From Micromonospora sp. NBC_00421 (GTDB lineage Bacteria > Actinomycetota > Actinomycetes > Mycobacteriales > Micromonosporaceae): 64,000 nt of DNA. The translations under genes and the position numbers were made by a program. The DNA lies in the NCBI RefSeq assembly GCF_036017915.1, contig NZ_CP107929.1, positions 372,001 to 436,000 on the forward strand, in the 5' to 3' direction. The notes beneath the pieces were generated by a model that saw only the letters and a program-made list of their open reading frames with translations, was not told the origin of the DNA and searched no databases. This document shows, piece by piece, positions 41,866-55,112 of this stretch (position 1 is its first letter; each line of letters begins with the position of its first letter).

Positions 41866-42725
41866 CAGACCGGTCGCCGCCGACGCCGCACCAGCACCGT
41901 CGTGCCCACCACCACGGCCCCCGCGAGCAGCCCGCCGGCCACCATCGGGTACGCCCCGAGCCCGCCTGCGGCCAGCCCGCCGGCACCCGCCGGCACGCCA
42001 CCGGCCGGGGCGACCCCGCCGTCGCGGGCGTCCTCGCGCAGCTCGGTGGTGAGCCCGCCCCGCTTGCCGTCGAGCACCAGCAGCGAGTAGACCCGCCCAC
42101 CGGCGAGGGTCACCTCGGCGTCGGTGGTCGGGCCGCTGCCACCGCCGAGGCGCAGCCGCCAGCGGCCCGGCTCCACCTGCCGGTAGGCGGTGGTGGTGGC
42201 GAACCGGACGGCCTCGGCGACGGTCGGGCCGTCGTCGGCCGTCACGTCGACCACCGGGGCCCGCACGGAGGCCTGGACGACCCGCACCTTCGCCTGCCCG
42301 GCTGCCGGGGCGCTGAGGTCGTCGGCGAGGACCCGCAGGCCGAGGTCGGCGTAACGACCCACCCCGGCCACCGTGTACGCCTCACCCGCGTCGACCGCCA
42401 CCTCGGTGGTGAGCACCGGCGGCTCGCTGGCCGGTGCGCCGGCCTGCCGCATCGCCACCGCGTACCGGCCGGCGGCCAGGGGCAGGTAGCGGGAGACGAC
42501 GCCGTAGCCGACGGCGGGGAAGACCTGTGGCGCCCCGTTGCCGGGGGCGGAGAGGTAGACGTCCACGGCCGGGGTGTCGGGGGAGAGGTGGGCGAGCCGG
42601 ACGTAACCGACGTCGCCGGTCGCCGCGGTGGCGGGCGCGACGCCGATGGCGGCCGATGCGGTGCCGAGCAGGAGGGTGCCGGTGGCGGCGAGCAGCCGGC
42701 GCGGCGCGGTACGGAGCTGGGGCAT
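41862..42725 (-). CDS. Secreted DUF4397 protein with membrane tail
   Basis: 287 residues from an ATG with GGAGG 5 nt upstream. Signal peptide (LLAATGTLLLGTASAAIG, cleavage near ATAA, residue ~35), then two DUF4397 beta modules (VRLAHLSPDTPAVDVYLSAP; VVQASVRAPVVDVTADDG). A Gly-rich linker, one helix (MVAGGLLAGAVVVGTTVLV) and the tail RRRRRPVW end the protein. The tail has the hydrophobic-plus-basic shape of a sortase signal but no LPxTG or LAxTG pentapeptide; LGAYP precedes the helix. Co-translated with the sortase. Confidence 0.88.
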   Translation of the reverse strand: MPQLRTAPRRLLAATGTLLLGTASAAIGVAPATAATGDVGYVRLAHLSPDTPAVDVYLSAPGNGAPQVFPAVGYGVVSRYLPLAAGRYAVAMRQAGAPASEPPVLTTEVAVDAGEAYTVAGVGRYADLGLRVLADDLSAPAAGQAKVRVVQASVRAPVVDVTADDGPTVAEAVRFATTTAYRQVEPGRWRLRLGGGSGPTTDAEVTLAGGRVYSLLVLDGKRGGLTTELREDARDGGVAPAGGVPAGAGGLAAGGLGAYPMVAGGLLAGAVVVGTTVLVRRRRRPVW

Positions 42726-42876
42726 CTCGCCTCCGAGGTGGTGTGTCGGTGCCAATCTGGTGTCGGTGCCGACCCACAGCGTCCCGTGAGCGGGACTGGA
42801 TGGCAAGTCGGACAACTCCGTGTCCCACCGTTTCCGATCAGCGTGTCTCGGCGGGTGTCCCGTGCGGAGTATCCGG

Positions 42877-42882
42877 TACCGT
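42877..42882 (+). promoter_or_regulatory. -10 box TACCGT of a leaderless GNAT mRNA
   Basis: TACCGT lies at -12 to -7 from the GTG at 42889; no ribosome site is present. Confidence 0.5.
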
Positions 42883-42888
42883 CCGTTC

Positions 42889-43383
42889 GTGATCAACGTT
42901 CGACGCGCCGTGGTGGCCGACGCCGGCGAGATCGTCCGCCTGCGTGGGGTGATGCTGGCCGACATCGACGCGATGGCTCCCGCGCCGGGCCCCTGGCAGC
43001 AGGCCGCCCGGGAGGTGCTGCACCGGCGGCTGGCCGAACCGGCCGACCTGATGGCGGTCTTCGTGGTCGACGACCCGCGCCGGCCGGGTGTGCTGGCGGC
43101 CTGCGCGACCGGGACCATCGAGCAGCGCCTCGGCGGCCCCGGCAACCCCGACGGCCTGACCGGGTACGTCTTCAACGTGGTCACCGAGCCGGCGCACCGC
43201 CGGCGCGGCTACTCCCGGGCCTGCCTGGAGGCGCTGCTGGACTGGTACCGGCAGCGCGGGGTCGGCAAGGTCGACCTGCGGGCCTCGGCTGCGGGCGAAC
43301 CGCTCTACCGGTCGCTGGGCTTCGTGCCCACCTCCTTGCCGACGCTGCGGTTGAGCCTGCCGGTGTCGAGCAGGAGGGGCTGA
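42889..43383 (+). CDS. GNAT-family N-acetyltransferase
   Basis: 164 residues from GTG. INVRRAVVADAGEIVRLR starts the fold. The acetyl-CoA pyrophosphate loop is in VFNVVTEPAHRRRGYSRACL (Q/RxxGxG/A type, HRRRGYSR). The C-terminal strand is GEPLYRSLGFVPTS. The substrate is unknown. A second GNAT follows after 3 bp, so both are on one mRNA, probably leaderless. Confidence 0.88.
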   Translation: MINVRRAVVADAGEIVRLRGVMLADIDAMAPAPGPWQQAAREVLHRRLAEPADLMAVFVVDDPRRPGVLAACATGTIEQRLGGPGNPDGLTGYVFNVVTEPAHRRRGYSRACLEALLDWYRQRGVGKVDLRASAAGEPLYRSLGFVPTSLPTLRLSLPVSSRRG

Positions 43384-43386
43384 CCG

Positions 43387-43950
43387 GTGTTCGCGCTGCC
43401 GCTGACCGGGGACGCCGAGCTGCGCCCGCTCTCGCCGTGGCACGCGCAGGAGTTCCTGACCCATCTGGACCGGGCCCGCGAGCACATCGCCCCCTGGGTC
43501 GGGGCGTCCTTCGTGGCCACCGACCTGGACTCGGCCCGCCGGGTGCTGCGCCGGTACGCCGAGAAGTGGGCGGCCGACGCCGGTGGCATCTGGGGGATCT
43601 GGGCCGACGGCACCCTGGTCGGCGGGGTGATGTTCGTGTCCTTCGACACGGCGTCCGGGCTAGCCGAGGCGGGTTGCTGGCTGGAACCGGCCGCCGAGGG
43701 GCGGGGCCTGGTGACCCGGGCGGCGACCCGGATCGTGGACTGGGCGATCCGGGAACGCGGCATCCACCGGGTCGAATGGCGGACCAGCGTCGGCAACGTC
43801 CGTAGCGCCGCGGTGGCCCGCCGGCTCGGGATGCGGCACGAGGGCACCCTGCGCGAGGTCGCACCGGGTCCGGCGGGCCGGGTCGACGTCGAGATCTGGG
43901 CGGTGCTGGCCGGGCAGTGGTCGTCGACGGACGGGTCGCAGACCCCCTGA
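43387..43950 (+). CDS. GNAT-family acetyltransferase, RimJ/RimL-like
   Basis: 187 residues from GTG. LRPLSPWHAQEFLTHLDRAR opens the RimJ/RimL type. ECWL-type core GCWLEPAAEGRGLVTRAATR carries the CoA loop (EGRGLVT). SVGNVRSAAVARRLGMRHEG is the hallmark helix. Such enzymes acetylate ribosomal proteins or small amines; the substrate here is unknown. Co-transcribed with the preceding GNAT. Confidence 0.88.
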   Translation: MFALPLTGDAELRPLSPWHAQEFLTHLDRAREHIAPWVGASFVATDLDSARRVLRRYAEKWAADAGGIWGIWADGTLVGGVMFVSFDTASGLAEAGCWLEPAAEGRGLVTRAATRIVDWAIRERGIHRVEWRTSVGNVRSAAVARRLGMRHEGTLREVAPGPAGRVDVEIWAVLAGQWSSTDGSQTP

Positions 43951-44040
43951 CGACCCCTGTTCCATATCGATGGCCTTCCCAAACTCTTCATCGAGTGATA
44001 TCTATCTCACACCACCACTTCCAGCCCCCAGGAGTGCGAC

Positions 44041-44844
44041 GTGCGGAGATCCCGTCTCGTGTCCCTTGCCGTGAGTCTCGCGGCATCCATCGGCGTGACC
44101 CTCGGCGTGGCGGTGCCCGCCCAGGCGGCCCCCACCGACCGTTACGTGGCCCTCGGTGACTCCTACGCCTCCGGCGTCGGTGCCGACAGTTACACCTCCG
44201 AGAGCGGCGCCTGCCAGCGCAGCACCAACGCCTACCCGGCGCTGTACAACACCACCGTCAAGCCCGCCTCGTACAAGTCGGTCGCCTGCTCCGGGGCCAC
44301 CACCACGGACGTGGTCAACAATCAGCTCTCCGCACTGACCTCGACCACCACCCTGGTCAGCGTCACCATCGGCGGCAACGACGTCGGCTTCTCGTCGATC
44401 ATGACGACCTGCGTGCTCCAGGGGGAGGCCCAGTGCGTCGCGGCCGTGCAGGCCGCCGAGAACAAGGCCCGCGCGGAGCTGCCCGCCAAGCTGGCGGCCG
44501 TCTACAACGGGATCAGGTCCCGCGCGCCGTCGGCCCGGGTGGTGGTCGTCGGCTACCCGGTCTTCTACCAGCTCGGCACGGTCTGCGTGGGGCTCACCGC
44601 GACCTCCCGCACGAAGATCAACGAGGGCATCAACCTGGTGGACGACATCACCCGCACCGCCGCCACCTCGGCCGGCTTCACCTTCGCCGACGTCCGGTCC
44701 ATCTTCGTCGGTCACCAACTGTGCAGCTACGGCGAGAAGTGGCTGCACGCGCTGAACTTCGTCAACATCGGCGTGTCCTACCACCCGACGGCGGCCGGTC
44801 AGTCCGGCGGCTACTACCCGGTCTTCCGTTCCGCAGCGGGCTGA
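44041..44844 (+). CDS. Secreted SGNH-family esterase/lipase
   Basis: 267 residues from a GTG with CAGGAG 7 nt upstream. Signal peptide (residues 1-30, core AVSLAASIGVTLGVAV, cleavage at AQA-AP). SGNH blocks: GDSYASGVGA (nucleophile Ser), VACSGATTTD, TIGGNDVGFS (Asn), and YHPTAAGQSG (catalytic His with Pro/Asp neighbour). Six cysteines likely form three disulfides, as in the Streptomyces esterase family. It hydrolyses esters outside the cell; the natural substrate is not evident. The stop lies inside a 15-bp tandem repeat. Confidence 0.93.
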   Translation: MRRSRLVSLAVSLAASIGVTLGVAVPAQAAPTDRYVALGDSYASGVGADSYTSESGACQRSTNAYPALYNTTVKPASYKSVACSGATTTDVVNNQLSALTSTTTLVSVTIGGNDVGFSSIMTTCVLQGEAQCVAAVQAAENKARAELPAKLAAVYNGIRSRAPSARVVVVGYPVFYQLGTVCVGLTATSRTKINEGINLVDDITRTAATSAGFTFADVRSIFVGHQLCSYGEKWLHALNFVNIGVSYHPTAAGQSGGYYPVFRSAAG

Positions 44845-44910
44845 TCCGCAGCGGGCTGGTTCGTGGCGGGCTGATCCGTGGCGGGTTGGTTCGTGGCGGG
44901 CTGGTCCGGT
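44836..44910. repeat. Five 15-bp tandem units at the esterase stop
   Basis: Units of GCGGGCTGATCCGTG type, alternating with GCGGGCTGGTTCGTG. The first unit includes the esterase stop codon. Confidence 0.8.
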
Positions 44911-45347
44911 GCCCCATGGCCGTGTCGACCTGTCCCCGGGTCGGCGCGGCCCTGGCCTGATCGGGGACCGTCGGGCCAGGGCGGGGTCGCCTTCTCTCCG
45001 CTGGTCCGGCTTCTTCCTCCCGGTCGGCCTTTCCCCTGGTGCTCTTCCCGCCGGTCGGCCGATTCCCGCCGGTCGGCCCCTTGGCGTTGGTCGGCTATCT
45101 TGCGCCGGTCGGGCGCTTCGGGGGGACGTGGCCGGCTGGTACACGGCGAGGCCGGTATGCCTGCCCGGGTGCTTTGGAGCTGATGACGTTAGCGACTCAC
45201 GATCCCTGTCGGAGGGGTGACTCGCTAACGTCATCAGCTCGAAAGGGCCCGAGGAGACATCGGTGGGTATCGGGTGCCAGTGTTCCTGACGGTGGTTGCG
45301 CGCCGGGCGGGCTGAGGGTCGGGTGACCTACTCCCGCGTCCTGGCTC
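44845..45347. other. 503-bp intergenic stretch between convergent genes
   Basis: No gene seen. It holds the rest of the 15-bp repeat, a Cys/Pro-poor stretch with several CGGTCGGCC-like blocks, and the family-A inverted repeat at 45169-45245. Confidence 0.6.
45169..45245. repeat. Family-A inverted repeat (hairpin)
   Basis: Arm 45169-45200 contains GAGCTGATGACGTTAGCGAC and its inverted copy is at 45217-45245, two mismatches over ~29 bp, with 16 bp between. Placed between converging esterase and glutathione peroxidase genes, so it may stop transcription from both sides. Confidence 0.8.
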
Positions 45348-45836
45348 TCAGGCTGGCAGGACCTTGTCGATCGCGGTGCGCAGCTCGGCCGAGTCCGGGG
45401 TGACCGTCGGTGCGAACCGGCCGGCGACCGTGCCGTCCGGGGCGACCAGGAACTTCTCGAAGTTCCACCGGACGTCCCCGGTGTGTCCCTCGGCGTCGGG
45501 GGTGTCGACAAGTGCCGCGTAGAGCGGGTGCCGGGCCGGGCCGTTGACGTCGACCTTCTCGGTCAGCGGGAAGGTGACCCCGTAGTTGACCTGGCAGAAC
45601 TCGTCGATCTCGGCGGCCGTGCCGGGTTCCTGCCCGGCGAACTGGTTGCACGGCACGCCGAGCACCACCAGACCCCGGTCGGCATACCCGGTGGACAGCT
45701 CCTGGAGGGCGGCGTACTGCGGGGTGAGGCCGCAGCGGGAGGCCACGTTGACGACCAGCAGCGCCCGGCCCCGGTAACCGGCCAGGTCGGCGGATCCGCC
45801 GGTCAGCGCGTCGATCTCGATGTCGAAGACGGTCAT
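45348..45836 (-). CDS. Glutathione peroxidase-family peroxidase
   Basis: 162 residues from ATG. Peroxidatic Cys in NVASRCGLTPQY (around residue 35), VLGVPCNQFAGQEPG with the Gln, and WNFEKFLV with the Trp/Asn of the tetrad. A second conserved Cys lies in IDEFCQVNYGV, as in thioredoxin-dependent enzymes, and there is no selenocysteine. In actinomycetes, which lack glutathione, reduction by thioredoxin is expected. It detoxifies hydroperoxides. Confidence 0.94.
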   Translation of the reverse strand: MTVFDIEIDALTGGSADLAGYRGRALLVVNVASRCGLTPQYAALQELSTGYADRGLVVLGVPCNQFAGQEPGTAAEIDEFCQVNYGVTFPLTEKVDVNGPARHPLYAALVDTPDAEGHTGDVRWNFEKFLVAPDGTVAGRFAPTVTPDSAELRTAIDKVLPA

Positions 45837-45938
45837 GCCGCGAGGCTACGCGCCCGTGCGCGCCACCCGGGCCACCCCGACCCCGAACCGCCCGAACCGC
45901 CCTGCTCACCCCGGGCAGCGAATCGACGGATGCGCATC

Positions 45939-45968
45939 TTGACGAAGTGATGACGGTGTGAGTAGCGT
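45939..45968 (+). promoter_or_regulatory. Chitinase promoter (TTGACG-N18-TAGCGT)
   Basis: -35 TTGACG at 45939-45944 and -10 TAGCGT at 45963-45968, with 18 bp between, give a start near 45975 and a ~42-nt leader. Confidence 0.6.
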
Positions 45969-45983
45969 CTCCCCAACCGATCT

Positions 45984-45994
45984 GGAAAGTTTCC
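45984..45994. promoter_or_regulatory. Palindromic operator GGAAAGTTTCC in the chitinase leader
   Basis: An 11-bp perfect palindrome just downstream of the expected transcript start and 22 bp before the ATG; in the position for a roadblock repressor. Similar GGAAAGTTTCC-like elements precede extracellular glycosidase genes of other actinomycetes, as far as I recall. Confidence 0.5.
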
Positions 45995-46016
45995 TAACTG
46001 TTTGAGGAGGCGCCCC

Positions 46017-47666
<1,650 letters not shown>

Positions 47667-47691
47667 GCCGAGCGCCGACGCACCACCCACA

Positions 47692-47728
47692 CGGGCGGGG
47701 AGGGACCACACCGGTCCCTCCCCGCCCG
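47692..47728. terminator. Strong bidirectional hairpin
   Basis: Perfect 16-bp arms (47692-47707, 47713-47728) with a 5-nt loop, between the convergent chitinase and AraC genes. Confidence 0.8.
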
Positions 47729-47743
47729 CAATGTCCGGGCAGG

Positions 47744-48739
47744 TCAGCGTCCGGCCGACCGGGCCCGGTGCTCGCGGGGGGAGAGGCCGAAGTCAGCCCG
47801 GAACGCGCGGCTGAAGTGGGCCCGGTCACGGAATCCGCACCGGACGGCGATCTCGTGTATGCCCAGATGGGCCAGGGCCGGGTCGGCGAGGTCCCGGTGG
47901 CACCGTTCCAGCCGACGGGTCCGGATCAGGGCCGCCACGGTGCTGCCGGAGGGCTCGAAGAGCCGGTGCAGGGACCGTAGCGACAGGTGGTGCGCCTCGG
48001 CCACCGCGGCCGGGGTCAGCTCGGGGTCGTCGAGGTGTCGGGAGACGAACGCCTCGATCCGGGCCCGCAGGCCGGTCGCCCGTACCTCGGTCGGCAGCGT
48101 CGCGGTCAGGTCGAGGCGTCCGGCCAGGGTGCCGGTGATCAGGTCCAGGGCGATCCGGTCCAGTCGGGGCGCGTCGGTCGGGGCGTACTGCTCGGGATGC
48201 TCGACGACCTGCCGCAGGAACTGGGCCAGCAGCACGCCCATCCCGGTGCCGGCCGGGATCCGTACGGCAAGCAGTTCCTCGACCCGGCCGGCCGGCAGGT
48301 GCAGCGCCCCGTGCGGCACCAGCGCGGTCACCGTCTGCAACGGCCCCGACCTGTCGGCGGCGTCCGGTCGGTGCGCGGAGCCGTGCGGCCGGACCGTGTC
48401 GACCAGGGTGAACCCGGACGGGTCGAGTGGCCCGTCCCGTCGCCCCTGGAACGCCCTGCCGTGCCCGGACAGCGGCAGGGCGAGCTGGTACAACTCCGGG
48501 TCGGTGCTGCGGATCAGCGGGTGTGTGCGGCGCATCTCCAGCGACGGGTACCGCCAGACGCCGAGCCGGACCACCCCCAGCTCGACGACCCGGGCCGCGG
48601 CGGGGAAGTCGGCCGCGTGGTCGCTGCTGATCCGGGCCGCCGCCGACTCCCGGGCGACCAGGTCCTGCCAGAAGGCGAACCGGTCGGCCGGCGGAAACCC
48701 GGCGGTGTCGATCGACGCCACGGCGAGGATGACCGCCAC
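47744..48739 (-). CDS. AraC-family regulator
   Basis: 331 residues from GTG, with GGGAG directly before it; a GTG six codons later is possible. The N-terminal ~200 residues are an AraC-type ligand-binding domain (ADRFAFWQDLVARES, YQLALPLSGHGRAFQ). The C-terminal double HTH includes AVAEAHHLSLRSLHRLFE and HEIAVRCGFRDRAHFSRAFRADFGLSPREHR. It converges with the chitinase, so regulation of that gene is possible but not shown. The effector is unknown. Confidence 0.92.
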   Translation of the reverse strand: MAVILAVASIDTAGFPPADRFAFWQDLVARESAAARISSDHAADFPAAARVVELGVVRLGVWRYPSLEMRRTHPLIRSTDPELYQLALPLSGHGRAFQGRRDGPLDPSGFTLVDTVRPHGSAHRPDAADRSGPLQTVTALVPHGALHLPAGRVEELLAVRIPAGTGMGVLLAQFLRQVVEHPEQYAPTDAPRLDRIALDLITGTLAGRLDLTATLPTEVRATGLRARIEAFVSRHLDDPELTPAAVAEAHHLSLRSLHRLFEPSGSTVAALIRTRRLERCHRDLADPALAHLGIHEIAVRCGFRDRAHFSRAFRADFGLSPREHRARSAGR

Positions 48740-48757
48740 CTCCCATCGGTCGAGGTC

Positions 48758-48768
48758 GTTACGGTAAC
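48758..48768. promoter_or_regulatory. Palindrome GTTACGGTAAC before the AraC gene
   Basis: An 11-bp palindrome 19 bp before the AraC start, a candidate autoregulatory site. Confidence 0.3.
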
Positions 48769-48907
48769 CACAGGATCGCAGTCACCGGCAGGCGGGAGGG
48801 CGACGCGACAGGGCCGCCGCGGCCGTGACGGGTTGCCACCTGGCCGGTGCGGTGTGACACACTCGCCGCTCGGCAACCGGTCGACATCCGCACCCGGGGG
48901 AGGACGC

Positions 48908-51973
<3,066 letters not shown>

Positions 51974-52044
51974 ACCCACCCCCACCCACCCCACCCCCCA
52001 CGCCCCACCCACCCCGCCCCCGCCCGCCCCTCCGGCCGGTCGCT

Positions 52045-52104
52045 GGTGATCAAGAGGTTTGCGTCAACTTTGATCTTCAGGCTGCCCTAAACCTCTTGAT
52101 CACC
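52045..52104. repeat. Family-B inverted repeat
   Basis: Perfect 16-bp arms GGTGATCAAGAGGTTT (52045-52060) and its reverse complement (52089-52104) enclose 28 bp, between convergent threonine aldolase and endonuclease IV genes. A related copy is at 55724-55805. Confidence 0.85.
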
Positions 52105-52194
52105 GGGGCGTGGCGTTGCCGGGGCGTGGCGTTGCCGGGGTGCGGCGCTGCCGGGGTGGGGGGGCCGGGGTGGGGGGTGCCGGGGTGGTTTGGG

Positions 52195-53055
52195 TTAGGG
52201 GTGGAGGCGGGTCAGGGTGGCTATGTCGGTGGCGTGGCCCTCGTGTTTGTCCGACGGGGTCTCCACCACTACGGGGATGCCGGCGGTGGCGGGGTGGGCC
52301 ATCAACTCGGCGAAGGCCGGCTCGCCGATGCTGCCCTTGCCGATGTTCTCGTGCCGGTCCCGGGTGGAGCCGCACAGGTCCTTGGAGTCGTTGGCGTGGA
52401 TCAGCTTCAGCCGCTCCGCCCCGACCGTGGCGACCAGGGTGTCCAGGGTCGCCGTCATGCCACCCTCGGCGGCCAGGTCGTGCCCGGCCGCCCAGGCGTG
52501 GCAGGTGTCGAAGCAGACCCCCAGCCCCGGGTGCCGGTCGACCGCGTCCAGGTAGGGGCCGAGGTGCTCGACCCGGGAGGCCAGTGACCGGCCGCCACCC
52601 GCGCTCGGCTCCACCAGCAGCAGCGGACCGCCGTCGGTCGTGGTCTCGTCGAGCAGCGGCAACAGCGACTCGCGTACCTGCCGTAGGGCGGTCTCGGCGT
52701 ACCCGGCGTCGACCGCGCTGCCGGCGTGGAACACCACGCCACGGGCCCCGATCGCCCGCCCCCGGCGCAGCGCGTGCGCCAGGGTGAGGGTGGATTTCTC
52801 CACCGTCGCCGGGGTGGGCGAACCCAGGTTGACAAGCAGCGACGCGTGGATGTAGACCGGCACGCCACGGGCGGCGCAGCCGTCGGCGAAGAGCGCGTCC
52901 TGGGCCGGGTCGCCGGGCGGCAACGCCCAGCCCCGCGAGTTGGAGACGTAGACCTGCACCACCCGGGAGCCGGTCGCGTCGACGTACGGCAGAGCCGCCC
53001 TGGCCAGCCCGCCCGAGGTGGGGGTGTGCGAACCGACCGGCCGCAGGGTGCTCAC
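52195..53055 (-). CDS. nfo: Deoxyribonuclease IV (AP endonuclease)
   Basis: 286 residues from the GTG overlapping the kinase stop. VYIHASLLVNLGSP, VVFHAGSAVDAGY, LLLVEPSAGGGRSL, GVCFDTCHAWAAGHDL, LIHANDSKDLCGSTRDRHENI and VVVETPS carry the His/Glu/Asp ligands of the tri-zinc site of Endo IV. It cuts DNA 5' to abasic sites. Same strand and co-translated with the protein kinase. Confidence 0.93.
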   Translation of the reverse strand: MSTLRPVGSHTPTSGGLARAALPYVDATGSRVVQVYVSNSRGWALPPGDPAQDALFADGCAARGVPVYIHASLLVNLGSPTPATVEKSTLTLAHALRRGRAIGARGVVFHAGSAVDAGYAETALRQVRESLLPLLDETTTDGGPLLLVEPSAGGGRSLASRVEHLGPYLDAVDRHPGLGVCFDTCHAWAAGHDLAAEGGMTATLDTLVATVGAERLKLIHANDSKDLCGSTRDRHENIGKGSIGEPAFAELMAHPATAGIPVVVETPSDKHEGHATDIATLTRLHP

Positions 53056-55037
53056 AGGCAGCCCAGGGTGACCGGAGTGCCCGGGGGCACCTGGGAGTTC
53101 TCGCCCGGGTTCTGGAACCGGACGATGCCGTTGGGGTTGAACTGGACGTTCACCGTGAATCCGGCCCCCTCCAACTGCTGTTTGGCCTGCTGACAGGGCA
53201 GATCGACCACCCGGGGGACGGCCACCTGCGGCGGACCCTTGCTGACGTCCAGCCTGACCTTGGTGCCCTTCTCCACGCCCGCGCCGTCGGCCGGACTCTG
53301 TCCGAGCACCTCGTCGCGCGGCTTGTCGGAGTCCTTGTACGTCTCGACCGGCACCAGCCCGAGCTGGGAGAGCGCGGAGCGGGCGTCGCCGAGGCTCTTG
53401 CCGACCAGGTCGGGCACCGTGATCGGGGCCCGGCCACGGCTCAGGATGACTGTCACCTTGGCACCCGGCTTCACCTCGGCGCCGACCTTCGGGTTGGTGT
53501 CCACCACCACCCCGGCCGGCAGGTTGTCGTCGTAGCGGGGGGTGCCCTTGGCGACCACCAGCTTCGCGCTGGTCAGGTCGGCCTCGGCCAGCTCGAACTC
53601 CTTGCCGACCACGTCCGGCACCGGGAACCGCTCCGGCCCTAGGGACAGGGTGAGCGTGATGGTGCCGCCCTTGAGGATCTTGGCAGCCGAGCCCGGGTCC
53701 TGGGCGAGCACACCGTCGCGGGGGATCTTCTCGTCGTAGCGCGGCTCGGCGAAGGAGAGGCGGAACCCCGCCCGGTCCGCCTGGGCCTGCGCGTCGGTGC
53801 GACTGAGGTTCACCAGCTGCGGGGCGACCGTGTAGCGGCCCACCCCGACCCACCAGCCACCCATCGCGGCGAGCAGGCCGACCACCACCACGGCCGCCGC
53901 CACGGACAGCCGTCCGCGCGGGTTACCCATCACCCGGGTACGCAGCTCCGCCAGCCGGGATCCCAGGTCGGCGCCCTCGGTGGCCCGGCGTCGGTGTGGG
54001 CGCTGCGGGGCGGCCGGTTCGGGCAGCCGTGCCCAGGTCGGCCGGTTCACCGGGCTGACCGCCGCGACCACCATCGTCGGCTGGGCCATCGCCGGCGACT
54101 CCTCGGCCACCCGTCCCAGCACTGCGGTGTGTGCGTTCGGGTTGCCCAGGTCGTCCCGGGCCACCTGCACCTCGGCCAGCAGGGCGCCCGCGTCGGCCGG
54201 TCGGGCCCCCGGATCCCGCCGGGTCGCCCGGGCGACCAGTTCGTCGAGCGCCCGGGCCAGGCCGGGCACCAGGATCGACGGGGCCGGGACGTCCCGGTCG
54301 ACATGCTGCCAGGCCACGTCGACCGGGCGGTCCCCGTCGTACGGGACCCGACCGGTCAGCATCTCGAACAGCACGATGCCGGCCGAGTAGACGTCGGTAC
54401 GGGGGTCGGCGCGCCCGTCGGTGACCAACTCCGGCGCCACGTACGCGACGGTCGCCATCAGCTGGTTGTCGTCACCCTCCTCGGCGCTGGCCTCCACCGC
54501 GCGGGCCAGGCCGAAGTCGGCGACCTTGACCACACTGTCGATCAGGTTGGCCACCCCGCCGGTGGGCGCCTCGGCGACCAGCACGTTCTCCGGCTTTACG
54601 TCGCGGTGGACCAGCCCGGCGCGGTGCGCGGCGGCGATCGCGGCGAGCGTCTGCTCCATGATCGCCAGTGCCTCGTCGGGGTTGAGCCGGCGGCGTTCGG
54701 CAAGCACCTCCCGCAGGGTGCGGCCCCGGACGTACTCCATCACCAGGTAGGGCAGCCCGTTGTGGGTGCCCTGGTCGTAGACGGCGACGACGTTGGGGTG
54801 GGTCAACCGGGCGATGGCCTTGGCCTCGTCGGTGAACCGGTCCGGGAAGCCCGCCAGCCGGGCGCCTGCCCCGGCGGCCTGGGACGGGTGAATGATCTTC
54901 ACCGCGACGGTACGTTCCAGCCGCTCGTCGGTGGCGGTGTACACGGTCGCCATGCCGCCACGGGCCACGCGACCGCGAATGCGGTAGCGCCCGTCGAGCA
55001 GCGAGCCCAGCAACGTGTCGGCGACCTGTATGTCCAT
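53052..55037 (-). CDS. pknL: PASTA-domain Ser/Thr protein kinase (PknL-like)
   Basis: 661 residues. Kinase domain (1-285) with GRVARGGMATVY, VAVKII, HRDVKPEN, KVADFGLA and VAYVAPEL. A juxtamembrane stretch, one membrane helix (VAAAVVVVGLLAAMGGWWVGV, ~375-395), then four PASTA repeats (~400-661; e.g. FPVPDVVGKEFELAEADL, ITVPDLVGKSLGDARSALSQ). PASTA domains bind peptidoglycan fragments or lipid II outside the cell. Mtb PknL has no PASTA, but the neighbour Rv2175c-like gene supports the assignment. Candidate promoter TTCAAC-N18-TAGACT. Confidence 0.9.
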   Translation of the reverse strand: MDIQVADTLLGSLLDGRYRIRGRVARGGMATVYTATDERLERTVAVKIIHPSQAAGAGARLAGFPDRFTDEAKAIARLTHPNVVAVYDQGTHNGLPYLVMEYVRGRTLREVLAERRRLNPDEALAIMEQTLAAIAAAHRAGLVHRDVKPENVLVAEAPTGGVANLIDSVVKVADFGLARAVEASAEEGDDNQLMATVAYVAPELVTDGRADPRTDVYSAGIVLFEMLTGRVPYDGDRPVDVAWQHVDRDVPAPSILVPGLARALDELVARATRRDPGARPADAGALLAEVQVARDDLGNPNAHTAVLGRVAEESPAMAQPTMVVAAVSPVNRPTWARLPEPAAPQRPHRRRATEGADLGSRLAELRTRVMGNPRGRLSVAAAVVVVGLLAAMGGWWVGVGRYTVAPQLVNLSRTDAQAQADRAGFRLSFAEPRYDEKIPRDGVLAQDPGSAAKILKGGTITLTLSLGPERFPVPDVVGKEFELAEADLTSAKLVVAKGTPRYDDNLPAGVVVDTNPKVGAEVKPGAKVTVILSRGRAPITVPDLVGKSLGDARSALSQLGLVPVETYKDSDKPRDEVLGQSPADGAGVEKGTKVRLDVSKGPPQVAVPRVVDLPCQQAKQQLEGAGFTVNVQFNPNGIVRFQNPGENSQVPPGTPVTLGCL

Positions 55038-55045
55038 CGGCAGGG

Positions 55046-55075
55046 AGTCTATGTGTCCTGAGGGTGAAGGTTGAA
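55046..55075 (-). promoter_or_regulatory. Promoter of the PknL-like kinase gene
   Basis: On the minus strand TTCAAC (55070-55075), 18 bp, TAGACT (55046-55051), 8 nt before the ATG. Confidence 0.5.
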
Positions 55076-55112
55076 CAGGATGCTACAGCCGGGTTCCGGC
55101 CCGGCTCGGCCC

